64,000 nucleotides of DNA. Origin: Peronospora farinosa (lineage: Eukaryota; Oomycota; Peronosporomycetes; Peronosporales; Peronosporaceae). The stretch's first letter is position 1. Each line of letters opens with the position of its first letter. Where the stretch lies: the NCBI GenBank assembly GCA_947646735.1, contig CANTFK010000947.1, positions 62,001-126,000 of the forward strand, in the 5' to 3' direction. Shown here piece after piece: positions 53,219-63,139 of this stretch. The notes below the pieces were generated by a model. The model did no database searches and had not been told where the DNA came from. It saw nothing but the letters and a program-made list of their open reading frames with translations. The translations under genes and the position numbers were made by a program.

Positions 53219-55079
53219 TTAGTTCATATATATAGCGGCATGACTGCGAGGCGCGGTGGACGAACCAATCTCTCGTGTTACCCTGCGATAGTCGTTCACG
53301 TAGCTTTTAAAAAAACTCCATTGACTTGTCCGTAAATTGTTTCGTTTCAGTAGGTCAAGGACATCAGCCGGTGCTTTCTCAGCGAAAGCGTATTGTTTAA
53401 ACAGCTCAGTCTTCAACTTTGTAGCTATTTCTTTCGTCTTGTCATTCATTTCCGCCTCTATAATCGTTAACAAGAGGGCATTCTCATCGTAACCTGTCGC
53501 CAAGTACGACCTCGATATATGCTTTGCATTGGGCTGTTTGAGGAACACATCCAAACATTCCATCCAGTACTCAAACATACGATCTTGAAACAGCTTCGCA
53601 GGCTCCTTCACCTCGTGTAGTCTTAGAAATTCAAAAAGTTCATCCGGCGAAGTAGGATTTTGAGGATCCTTCAAGCGACGATATATATCAGCCTCCACTC
53701 GTTCAGCAGCATACTTCGCGGGCGTATTCGGGACCTCCTTCAAGGACAAAATCTGGTTGACTAATACGGCGCCTCCAGCTTTGTAATCGTCACGTATGAT
53801 CTTGTACACGCTGACATCTTTTCGCTTGTTTAAGCTGTAAGTGTCCGTGTACTTCAGGAAAGTCGTGAAGAGTGGACTTGTAAGAAGGTTGTCTCCCGCC
53901 TTGGCGAGATAATTCCTAAAGACATCTTCGGGCTTTTCATTTTTGACAAACCATAGCTGGAAAAGAGCCTTCTCCCGTTCTGTAGGATGCAACGACGTAC
54001 CCGGTGCGTAATTGACCGCTTCGAGAACACCGTGTTTTTTTGTAGCCCCACTGCTCTTCAGATCAAATTTATGTTCTGCGTTGAAAGCGCTCGTGAACCC
54101 GGTAAACACGTTCAGCAAAGGGTCTTCCAATATCTTGGAGCCCGCACGGTTAAGACCGAGAAGGTTAAACACATCTTCCAATGACTGACCATTCTTCGCC
54201 CAAGCCGTGATTTGCTCGGTCTGCAGTATTTTGGCAAGTTCTTCGGAGCTTGTGTCCTGCGGCGCAAATTGCAATAGTTCTGATACCCCTTTCTCGCCGA
54301 AGAAGGTCGTCAAAGATTTAAGAGCACTTGAGTTCGGGTCCAAGAGTTTATACCTTTCCGCGTACGTACACCAGTAATTGAATAATGGATGAGTAAGCAG
54401 GCTATACATGGCGCTTTCCATGCCTAGCCGCCCGAAAACTTCGGTAGCAGAGGTCCCACTCTTAAGCCAATACCTCATTTGTGCATTTTTCAATTTGATA
54501 GCGATGGCTTTGGTCTTGGAGACCTTCCTCGCGGTTTGAATGAGTTCTGCAACACGTTTGTCGCCCAAGCGTTTCGTCAATGAATCGATCACTAACGCGT
54601 AAGTAGATCGATGATACTTCGCAGCAAGTTCGTCTGCTTCTTCGAGCCACAAGAGACCATTCAGCCTTTCGAAAAGTTCGTCGTCAGAACCTCTGAGTTG
54701 TAGTCGCTCGTAGACTTTCTCCAGCTGATCGTCAATGATCTCATTGTCTTTCTCCAGCTGACCGTCAACAATCTCATCGGCTTATCTCCAGCTGATCGTC
54801 AACGGGTTTTGGTTGCTCAACGGCTTTCACCAGCTGATCGTCAACGAGATTTGGTTGCTTAGTGGCTCTGGTTAACCCTTTGAAGGGGTTCGTGGTCAAA
54901 ATATCCTTGGCCTTGGTAATCAATGAATCGAGGCTTATCATCCTGTCACCGTCGTTATTATCCTCTGACACGTCAGAGGAATCAATATGACTCCTAACAA
55001 CGGGAGTTGTTGTCTTTGCTTTGACAGCACACCCAATCGCGGCTACTGCAAGGAGTGATAGAACGAGTCGCACTCGCAT
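53219..55079 (-). pseudogene. WY/LWY-domain secreted effector, frame-disrupted
   Basis: This is the most pathogen-specific gene in the window. From the ATG at 55079 a strong signal peptide (MRVRLVLSLLAVAAIGCAVKA) leads into an acidic stretch with no canonical RXLR; the nearest feature is an acid-rich segment ending GDR. The first frame stops at 54774 after 101 codons. A second frame, open from just after 54774 to 53219 (the listed 477-codon part begins at 54652), carries the long C-terminal region. It has tandem WY/LWY-like helical modules with Trp near 62, 151 and 234 of that part and Tyr-based equivalents near 324 and 421; each is followed by an L-x-x-P-L-F or related helix. The two frames meet inside a tandem 33-base repeat where one spacing is 34. 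A haplotype artefact or true inactivation are both possible. Confidence 0.75.
54721..54836. repeat. Tandem repeat of 33-base unit in the effector, with one 34-base spacing
   Basis: CCAGCTG followed by ATCGTCAA or a one-base variant starts at 54721, 54754, 54788 and 54830. Spacings are therefore 33, 34 and 42 bases. On the minus strand each copy encodes a D-D/G-QL peptide. The 34-base spacing shifts the frame and coincides with the stop at 54774-54776. Confidence 0.85.
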
Positions 55080-55187
55080 GGTTGATTACTTAATGCAGAA
55101 GCAATTGCAAAATGAGCGGGTCTTTGTTTTTCTTCCAAAATTTGCTAAGGAAGTAAGAAGGATAGGAACTAGTGCCCATCTGTCACT
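55080..55187. promoter_or_regulatory. Short 5' flank of the effector gene
   Basis: Only about 108 bases lie between the effector ATG and the start of the inverted repeat. Any proximal promoter is squeezed here or lies within the repeat. No clear initiator was identified. Confidence 0.4.
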
Positions 55188-55790
55188 TCCCAATTCGCGC
55201 CTTCGAGCAACAACGGCCAAGAGACGAAGACCTTCAAAGAGCCGGTCAACCGGCCCCCTCCGACCAGGGCGGGAAGTCCCTCCAACGGGAGGCCCAGGAT
55301 AAGAGGGGGGAGGTTTTCCCTCTGCTGCGTGCGCTATGGGGGGCAAGCGCAGCGTGCGAACCGTAAGGGGAGCACCAACCCTGTTACCCCCGGGGGGAGA
55401 GGATCGACGACCGCGGTTATCATTCCCTCTTTCCCCAATAGTTCCTGCTATTCTACGTCAGCCTTCAAGACGCCGATTCGATCGCTGAGCGCGAATCTCG
55501 GTCCCACGAAGTGAACTTGCCAAGAACGTGAATTGATCGGCCCCGTCCAGGTGCATCAGCGGTCGATCGGGACTGATCGGTGTGGTGCCCGGCGCTTGTT
55601 GCGATCATTGAGCCACTGTTTACACCTCGGGCTGGATACCCGATTCCACGTGCCCTTTTCGGAGTGTCCCCCGTGACGCCCGACGTCTCGAGCCAGCAGA
55701 TTGAGCCAGCGAGGCGAAGAATGACGAAGTCCTGGTAGAAGCACTCCAGACATCTTGCCAATCCTTAATGTTTGAAATAGACGGTCTGTT
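55188..55790 (-). mobile_element. Inverted-repeat copy A (element fragment, 603 bases)
   Basis: Read on the minus strand from 55790, this copy begins AACAGACCGTCTATTTCAAA and ends in a TTCGAAGGCGCGAATTGGGA-like sequence, here with GCTCGAAGG in place of TTCGAAGG. It pairs with copy B on the opposite strand. The first 32 bases are an exact inverted match (55759-55790 with 55959-55990), and 55188-55536 matches 55993-56336 at moderate identity. About 220 bases (55537-55758) are present in A only. A 14-base direct repeat CTAGTGCCCATCTG occurs on either side of copy A (55169-55182 and 55800-55813). There is no coding capacity I recognise. GC content (the 55200-55700 part) is higher than the surroundings. 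Confidence 0.8.
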
Positions 55791-55958
55791 CTTCTCTCTC
55801 TAGTGCCCATCTGATGCTGCCAAATTCATAAAACCCTCACACTTCAAAAAATGGGCACCACAGAAGACATAAGGCTTCACTGCACTTTCTCTGAGTAGAC
55901 AAGGGCTGGCTTCTGGCTTCTTTATTACCAGTAGAGACACGTTTCATTTGTATAGAGT
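55791..55958. other. Loop between inverted copies A and B
   Basis: These 168 bases separate the two inverted copies. They begin with the second CTAGTGCCCATCTG copy and contain CCATTTTTTGAAGTG-like sequence on the minus strand and a TTCTGGCTTCTTTATTACC stretch. No frame or internal repeat was found. Confidence 0.6.
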
Positions 55959-56336
55959 AACAGACCGTCTATTTCAAACATTAAGGATTGATATCAATTC
56001 ACGTTCTTGGCAAGTTCGCTTCGTAAGACCGAGATTCGCGCTCGGCGATTAAGTCGGAGGCTTGAAAGCTGACGTAGAATAGCAGGCATTATCGGGGAAG
56101 GAGAGAACGATAACGGCGGTCATCGTTCCTCTCCAGACAGGGTTGGTGCTCCCCTTACGGTTCACACGCTGCGCTTGCCATCCCCATAGCGCACGCAGCA
56201 GAGGGAAAACCTTGTCTCTCTGGATTCTGGGCCTCCCGTTGGAGAGACTTCTCGCCCAGGTCAGAGGGGACCGGTTGACCGGCTCATTGGAGGTCTTCGT
56301 CTCTTGGCCGTTGTTGTTCGAAGGCGCGAATTGGGA
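55959..56336 (+). mobile_element. Inverted-repeat copy B (internally deleted, 378 bases)
   Basis: Copy B starts with the same 32 bases as copy A in inverse orientation. It skips the A-only segment, then follows copy A to the shared end TTCGAAGGCGCGAATTGGGA. Scattered substitutions show the copies are not recent. Two head-to-head, non-coding copies with a common end fit either two solo long terminal repeats of one retroelement or a fold-back element. I see no gag, pol or transposase. Confidence 0.78.
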
Positions 56337-58067
56337 AAACTGTTCACCTCTCCCTCCTTGTACAATACTATTGTATCAACACAGCATGCAAGATCGACGT
56401 GCGTAAAAAGAGGTCGAGCAACGCTACGCTTATACGCCTCTGTCGTCACATCGTCGTCGTTACTCGTTGATCTGCGCGATTTGGTCCCTGTAATGACGTT
56501 ATATATCAAAACCTCGGTACACCTTCCATAAATCGGCGATGACATGAGCAAACGAAGTAGATGACCAGTACTATTCAGGAATGATTACATGTACTGACCG
56601 TATTAAAGTAGTGTATGCATTTATGATTCATATAGTCATAAAGAGCGTGAAAACCGTCAAATTCCGGTCCTTGGTGGACCAGAAAATGCTGTGGAAGCTC
56701 AGCCTTAATTTAGCTGATGGAGACGTAGTAAAGCTCGGAAAACATGACGTAAAAGTCGATCTTACTTCATGCCACACTCGTGATACGTGCTGTATCATTG
56801 CCAGGACGCTTTGTTTACGGCTGATTAAAGATTTGTCAAGCTAACGTGATGCATTAAAACTGCCTTTTTGCCCACGACACGGCGAAGTTGAATGCCATCT
56901 CTGCGTCAATCAGGGCCAAAAACGGTGGCTGCACTGTAGCAGCAGATGCTTCATTCGTTACTCTTATCAAATTCTTACATACGTCTGTACGTTATTTTGC
57001 GCCGAAGTAGGTGAATAGATTGTACTCTCGTCGAATTGACATTTACGTTATATCTGCTTGCAGCTTGGCACTAATAAGACATGGTAAGCTTAAGCTATTC
57101 ATAGCGAAAGTGTCGGTCTTGCTAAAAACAGGTATCAATGTGCCAAATGTAGCTCGTTTGTCATGGCAGCTACAATTTTCGCCATTGGTAATGCGCTGTC
57201 TACGTTGGTGAGGCCAACGTCGTCTCGACAATGAAATCACCAAATTTTAATTGCTTGCTCGAAAGTTAATTTACTAGATAAGCGTACTATTCACAAGGAC
57301 ATTAAGTCATTGACAAGAACAACTTTAGTTATATACTTATCCGCAAGTAGCGTTTCTGGTTTGCGAATGTATCAAGTATCTTCTCGTTCGGATTCTGGGC
57401 TTTAAGGAGGAGGACAACAATCTAGCGACTCCCCAAATCATGCCTGAATTCTTTAGGTCCTTCGTCCGCTAGTAGGTACATTTGAGCCAATCTATCATCC
57501 ACCCTGTATCCTATTATTCTATAGTATTAAACCGAAGTAATGTGTCGTCAGGAGCCATGTCTGTTGAAGATAAAGCGTCTCAAACAGCTTCGGTATGTAC
57601 CAGTTTTGTGATTACAGCTCGAAGTTGGGCGATCGTATCATGCGCCAGGATCACTTGAATGATGTAATGAACGGCCTTTCCAAACAAACGACGAAGTCAC
57701 GTACTCAGTGTACAAAGTCAGTAGTATCATCAGCCCGATCGTCTTATGGCGAACGCAGTTTCAAAGCATTTGCGACGTTGGTATCGCTCGTAGCAAGAAC
57801 ATGCAGCGTTATACTGGGGTATCACAAACAGAGCTGCCTTTCAAGACTGAATTCATGTTCGGCTTTAACGAGGAGTAACGGCACCGCGACAAAGCCACCA
57901 AGCGACTGAGATCATGGACAATGACAGCCGCTGAGCTTCGCGCTCCGGTGTGTCCAACTCGTTACCTATACAGCTGAAAGACTCAGCTATACAGGTATCT
58001 GCTACACGTTTACCACATCCAATTCAATGATCGACCAACGTCGTATCTACTCGTGATATCAATGCTT
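56337..58067. other. Unassigned, gene-poor region with decayed-looking frames
   Basis: Several short plus frames occur: 56581-56844, 57011-57211, 57595-57909, and a frame ending near 57878 whose protein includes PIVLWRTQFQSIC. None has a start, splice structure and domain together. A Met frame at 57557 (MSVEDKASQTAS) meets a GTATGT after 12 codons but finds no convincing partner exon. The region looks like eroded accessory sequence next to the inverted repeat. Confidence 0.5.
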
Positions 58068-58257
58068 TCACATGAACTGATAGCTGCTCTTGTCCTTCTC
58101 CAACTGATCAAGTTTATTGCCGAGAGACATCCCGTCGCTTATCGATCCGCTATTAACATTTTTGCCAGGAACAATGGCGTTGACCCCACTGGAGAGGTTT
58201 GCCATTGAGTTGCTTCCCGATAGTGAAAGGGGTGGTGGATATCCACTACTAGAACCG

Positions 58258-61200
58258 CTAGGTCTCAATTGAGCCGAAGAGTATGAGCGATACGTCGAGC
58301 CCGTCCCAGCGGTGGAAGATACCGAGAAACTGTGCTGCGAGCTTTGTGATCCCAGTTGTTGCTGCTTCTTTCCAGCACGCATCAATGCTTTGGCGTCCTG
58401 TGATTTTAATGGGGTGCTGGTGTTGCTGCTTTATTTTTTCCTTCGAAGCTGCACGTTGAGTAGCCAAAGCCGCAGCGCTTGCTCGCTGTTGCTCAATAAG
58501 CGTCTTTTGATTGTTGTCGCTCACAATCGGCAAGTCCAAGTGCTGGCACTGACAGTTGCAGTCTGTAACAGGACACACTGTATGCGTTTTAAACCAGTCT
58601 GCAAGGTGGTGGGCATGACCACCGTGCTTGCACGATTGACACCAGGTGAACCACTCCACAAACGGAATGCTGGAGAGCTGGCCTAAGTTCTCGTACTCGT
58701 TTTTGCCTGTTTTGGGTTCTTTCAGCACACCTCCATGATCGGCTGCTACGCTGGTCACTAGCGTGTTTACTGCATCAGATGCTTGTCTTGAGCGGCGGTG
58801 TGCCAATTCGAAGTACGGATTTAGTGATCCGAATGGGAGTAAGCATAGCGCACACTGTGGTAGTGGTTTTCGGCATGACGGACAGCATGTAAGTTTAGGC
58901 TTGGCACGATTTAACCACGACGAGTGCGAACCACCAAGTCGCAGCAAACTAGCCAACGATAGCGATACATTGCAGAAATTGCATCGTACGAATAACTGTG
59001 GTGGAACCGCGAGCGTTGACGGTCCTAAAAGTTCGGCTTGATGTTCGCCTGCATCACAGTCACGCAAGAAACTAGCAAAGCCATTCAGGAGGTCCTCAAG
59101 CTGCGAGCGACCAACATCGAATCGCGCTCGCTCGTGGAACAGCTGCCACTGATTCAGCAAATCCGTGTAAATTTGAATCCACTTTTCCAGGGTAGACCAT
59201 TTTGCCACGTACGAAGAGGGAAGGCGTGCAGCTAGTAATGCCAGCGTCTGGATGTCTCCTGTCATGTCCACATATGTCTGAAGAAGCTTGATTCCATCAG
59301 CATTTATTCCAGTCACAATCAATCCTTCCAAACGACCAAACTGTTGGCTTTCTTCTTCATGCTGAGCGACAAACGCAAGCAAATCGTCAGCCTGGAGATA
59401 TCGACATGCAAACGCTAGTCGGTCGCTTAAAGGCAATGTGATATCGTTGAGAATCGCCGAGTATGCACCAGCACTTGCAGGCCTAGCTCCACCAAATAGT
59501 CCCTCTACGCTTCCCCACTGTCTTCGACTATTTGTGCGCCGTGGAGGTTGCTGGTTAGCCCGCATGGCGTTTATATTTGTTGACGTGGACGCAGAAGACA
59601 AACTTGCGACGCACAAGAACGAAAGCATCGCGTGAAAATACCGAGGGTTAGCCTGCGACATGACCTCACTCCGCTTTAACAATTGCTGTGTCATAGTTGA
59701 CCACAGAGACACCCCGCCCGCACTGGTAACGGATGACGAATAGCCTGCAAGAGACATCGCAATAAGTTGTAGCAGGTCAGGCGAATAGGGTGATGGGGAA
59801 CCAACGTTCAAGTGCTGCGTCTGCGTCAACCACGTAGCTCCTTTCTGAAGTAGCGCCACAGCTGCGTTCAAGTCTCCGTGGAATACTGCCAGCGCCGCCG
59901 CTCGTGCGTAATTGCCATCCAACTCGCATTCTTTCAGAATGTCTTGTAAGTTATGTCGACCATTTTCATTGCACGAACGATTGGCAAGCTGGGCATTTTC
60001 ATCGTACTGCTTCTGAGGATTCCAAATACTTGAGCTACTTCGATGAATATTTCTACCTGCAGCGTTGTCAAGGCCTGGTCCACCCACACTTGCTGATGAT
60101 GCGCGAGACCCTCCCTGACCGTTGTCAGGATCCCAGTTGCATGCTAATAAACCCAATCGACGTCCGGGTCCTTCAAAGTACTGGCAACCAAGAATCGAGT
60201 CCGTCTTCATCACAGATACAACAGCAACAGCAGGTTCTTCTTCTCTGGCATCCTCAAGGGTAGTGGAAGTAGGATCAGAAGAACCGGGTCTTGTAATCGC
60301 CGCGAGATCCCCAGAGGCTGTCAACAAGTTCTTTACACCAGCGGTTACGAGCGCATTTGGATCAACAGGCCACCCACGCAGCGGACCAGCCATTGCAGCA
60401 TTGACCGCATTATTCCCGAGACCATTACTTGTAGAGCATGACTGCTCTACTCGTGAAGCTCGGATTTGGCGTAGAGCCTCCACTTGGTCGACCCACAACC
60501 ACAAATTGCGCAACTGTCTGCTACGTGGTGTAGCTTCATTGAATAACTTTAGATTCTTCGATAGTCCAATGGAATAGCCTCGCTTAGCAAGCTTGTACAT
60601 TCCATCAGAAATGTCCTCTTCGACACGGGAGCCAAAATTAATTTCGTCCTCCAGTGTCAGTCGACTCATAGCTGAAGTCCCCAATCCAGACCCGATGACA
60701 GATCCGCCAAACAGTAGTCTGCCACATCCAAATGTCACTGCTCCATGCGAAGACAGCGAGAGTGGCATGACATCATGCACTGAAATGTCTACCAGCTCAC
60801 CTGTAACTGATGCAGTCATTAGTCGATTCGGGAAAGCTGCCGCCGTGAGTTGGTCCTTCTGAACATTGCTACTCCTGCCCACATGTGTAGCGCGTTGTAC
60901 TCGCGATGAAGAATCCACATGCTGCCAAGAAAAAGACGTCAGGGGTTCCGAGGTGTAGCGTCTACGGAACGGCTTTTTGATCGTCGAAGATCCGCTCTCC
61001 TGCTTTGTGACATCCCACAACGACACCCACTTCTCATCAGTGGACGCCGTCACTAAAATACCTGGCTTAGATGGGCACCACGACACTTGAACGAGATTCT
61101 TGCTCGTCTGGTACAGCGAAAGCATTGGTCCTGATGACGATTCCAGTTGACGAATATCCCACACTTTTACTGGTTCCTGTGGTGCATCACTATACGTAGC

Positions 61201-62028
61201 GAGCATATGCGGTCGATGCTGGTCAAACACCACACCCAGCACCGCCTTATTGTGTGCCACCACACTCATCGGAGACGACCCTTTCGTGCGCAAATCGTAC
61301 ACACGCAGCCACTTGAAGCCTGTTCCTGTAGCTAAACACGTTGGCTGAAGTGGCACCCATGAGAGTGCCATCGTTGCTTCTGAATTAGCCAATTCATAAA
61401 CTGGTTTCGAGTCTGCAGCTCCAAATGCATTGGATCCAGCTCCAACACCAATACTGGTATTACTTGGTCCATTATTGCTTCCTTTCCTGGTGTTACTAGA
61501 TCGTTCCAAGCCTCCATCTTGGTCTCCAAGACCTTCCACATCTCCTCCAGTACTACTGCTACTGGTCATCCCAGTCACTGCATTTGAAGCATTGAGGTCC
61601 CATACTAACGTGCAAAAATCACTTCGTACTTTTTCAAAACCTGCAGCCAATTGATTCGGTACCGATGGATTCCAAGCCACAGCATGACACGGTCGACTGT
61701 ATTTGGGTAGAAATTCACGCACAACACGCGTCCGTGGATCATCAAAATCATTTAATAGTACTTTTCCAGACCCTGTCCCTGTAGCAATTAATAATGATTT
61801 TGATTCATATGGATACCATTGTAAACATTTGACTTGTGAGACTTTTGCAGTGATACGCACGACACGAAAAGCACGTTTGCGCTGTGTCGTGGGGATTACA
61901 CGTTCAGTTGTCGAGTCAGCGTAATCATGACGAGATGTTGTCACTTCAAATAATCGGAGATTATCTGCTCCTACGGCAAATAACGACGTATCATGGGGTG
62001 ACCATTCTACTATTGTACGTTTACTCAT
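58258..62028 (-). CDS. MIOS: GATOR2 subunit MIOS (WD40 plus C-terminal zinc domain)
   Basis: MIOS/Mio (yeast Sea4) is a GATOR2 subunit that supports TORC1 activation on lysosome or vacuole membranes in response to amino acids. The 1256-residue frame opens with MSKRTIVEWSPHD and WD40 blades (VKCLQWYP, CHAVAWNP, VKVWDIRQLE, VQVSWCPSKPGILVTAS). A helical solenoid follows. The C-terminal zinc cluster has FVRCNFCNVSL, CCPSCRKPLPQCALCLLPFG, then WCQSCKHGGHAHHLADWF and CPVTDCNCQC. The last is the diagnostic C-terminal RING-like motif. After the zinc domain the frame ends at 58258, but a second frame reading on from about 58400 to 58068 is Ser/Gly-rich and looks coding (see findings). The N-terminus and zinc domain are secure; the last 40 residues are not. 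Confidence 0.92.
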   Translation of the reverse strand: MSKRTIVEWSPHDTSLFAVGADNLRLFEVTTSRHDYADSTTERVIPTTQRKRAFRVVRITAKVSQVKCLQWYPYESKSLLIATGTGSGKVLLNDFDDPRTRVVREFLPKYSRPCHAVAWNPSVPNQLAAGFEKVRSDFCTLVWDLNASNAVTGMTSSSSTGGDVEGLGDQDGGLERSSNTRKGSNNGPSNTSIGVGAGSNAFGAADSKPVYELANSEATMALSWVPLQPTCLATGTGFKWLRVYDLRTKGSSPMSVVAHNKAVLGVVFDQHRPHMLATYSDAPQEPVKVWDIRQLESSSGPMLSLYQTSKNLVQVSWCPSKPGILVTASTDEKWVSLWDVTKQESGSSTIKKPFRRRYTSEPLTSFSWQHVDSSSRVQRATHVGRSSNVQKDQLTAAAFPNRLMTASVTGELVDISVHDVMPLSLSSHGAVTFGCGRLLFGGSVIGSGLGTSAMSRLTLEDEINFGSRVEEDISDGMYKLAKRGYSIGLSKNLKLFNEATPRSRQLRNLWLWVDQVEALRQIRASRVEQSCSTSNGLGNNAVNAAMAGPLRGWPVDPNALVTAGVKNLLTASGDLAAITRPGSSDPTSTTLEDAREEEPAVAVVSVMKTDSILGCQYFEGPGRRLGLLACNWDPDNGQGGSRASSASVGGPGLDNAAGRNIHRSSSSIWNPQKQYDENAQLANRSCNENGRHNLQDILKECELDGNYARAAALAVFHGDLNAAVALLQKGATWLTQTQHLNVGSPSPYSPDLLQLIAMSLAGYSSSVTSAGGVSLWSTMTQQLLKRSEVMSQANPRYFHAMLSFLCVASLSSASTSTNINAMRANQQPPRRTNSRRQWGSVEGLFGGARPASAGAYSAILNDITLPLSDRLAFACRYLQADDLLAFVAQHEEESQQFGRLEGLIVTGINADGIKLLQTYVDMTGDIQTLALLAARLPSSYVAKWSTLEKWIQIYTDLLNQWQLFHERARFDVGRSQLEDLLNGFASFLRDCDAGEHQAELLGPSTLAVPPQLFVRCNFCNVSLSLASLLRLGGSHSSWLNRAKPKLTCCPSCRKPLPQCALCLLPFGSLNPYFELAHRRSRQASDAVNTLVTSVAADHGGVLKEPKTGKNEYENLGQLSSIPFVEWFTWCQSCKHGGHAHHLADWFKTHTVCPVTDCNCQCQHLDLPIVSDNNQKTLIEQQRASAAALATQRAASKEKIKQQHQHPIKITGRQSIDACWKEAATTGITKLAAQFLGIFHRWDGLDVSLILFGSIET

Positions 62029-62361
62029 GATGATTACTATTTTGAGAATGGATTTCGTGAGAAATAGTAAAAGGATCTGGACAAATAAATATCAAAACCA
62101 AAAATAGTAATGTTCGTTTCGTTGTCGTTATATTATGCAATTCGGAGTGCACTAAAATGAATGGGGCGATGTATCGTTTTGATGGTAGCATTGGAGTTTA
62201 TGACGAGAAAGTAGAAGAAGACCCAAAAACAGAAAGAGATAGAGACCCAATGAGCCAGTCGATATCCGGCTGTTCTTACACAAAAAAACTGGCTTCAGTA
62301 TTGTCGATCGTGCAGTCTGTCTGAATAATCTCCATAGAAACAACCGATTGGGTGTCGCCCT

Positions 62362-63139
62362 TTATTCGTCACCGCCCTTCTTGCCACCTGTTTTCGACTT
62401 GATCGTCTCCATGCTAGCAGCAGCCGTGCTTTTTGCCATCTCAAGTCCAGTAGATGACGCCGCGCGTGCCTAACCAATAAAACCAACGTGCGCTTTTAGT
62501 CACTCCTTTAAATGCAATATCAACCACACTAGGGTAGATAGACCTTCTCCAGTGCACCCGAAGCAACAAGAGACGTCCGCTCATAGGCACCGCTTGCTAG
62601 AGTAGATGATTTCTTGTAGGCATCCGTCCCCTTGAGCTTGCCGTATTGCTCTTGACTGGCCGTGGCAGCAGTGTTCAGTCCACCTGCAATAGTTTTGCCA
62701 GCATTCGAAGCCTTGGCTGCTTCCAGTGCTGCACCTGACTTTTCTTTAAACATGGAAAAGGTCTGATTGAAGACCCTGAACACCAACAATTTTGCAACAA
62801 AAGACACATGACACTATCAGCGCTTATAGAGACACAGAGACCCCGCTAGTGTACGCACTTGGAGGCCGTATTCGCGCCATTTTTGAGCTTTTCCACAGGC
62901 AAGACATTGTTCAACGACGAACGATCGATAGACTTGACTGAAGCCGTCGCCTTCTTTTCATTGCTATTGTCCGAGTCACTATTGTCTGAATCGCTGTCGT
63001 GTATTTCAGTCTGCGTCTGTGGCTGATTCGCTTGAGTAACTACAACCTCATCTTCCTTTTCCTTCTTCTCACCGTCAAAAATAAGCTTGTCCAGTTCCTT
63101 ATCGTCCGTTTGTTGTTGCTTCAGAGACACGTCATCCAT
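62362..63139 (-). CDS. Uncharacterised acidic/Ala-rich protein, 3 exons
   Basis: I do not recognise this 206-residue protein. Minus-strand exons are 63139-62859, 62775-62544 and 62469-62362, all in phase with GT-AG ends (GTGCGT...TTCAG and GTCTAT...GTTAG). Residues 1-95 are highly polar with an Asp/Ser run (DSDSDNSDSDNS) and Lys/Glu blocks. Residues 95-170 are an Ala/Gly/Ser/Thr-rich amphipathic stretch (FKEKSGAALEAAKAS, GGLNTAATASQEQYG, SSTLASGAYE). The C-terminus continues in the same style and ends GGKKGGDE. Spaced Ala/Lys/Gly repeats suggest amphipathic helices that might sit on lipid or other protein surfaces. No signal peptide or membrane helix is present. Confidence 0.75.

Noticed and set aside
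55188..56336. CRISPR or rRNA/tRNA interpretation of the inverted repeat
   Set aside because: No regularly spaced short repeats and no tRNA or rRNA landmarks; eukaryotic context makes CRISPR inapplicable.
57557..57909. MSVEDKASQTAS frame followed by a GTATGT donor, as a new gene
   Set aside because: The nearest acceptor would give an intron of about 25 bases and no convincing second exon was found.
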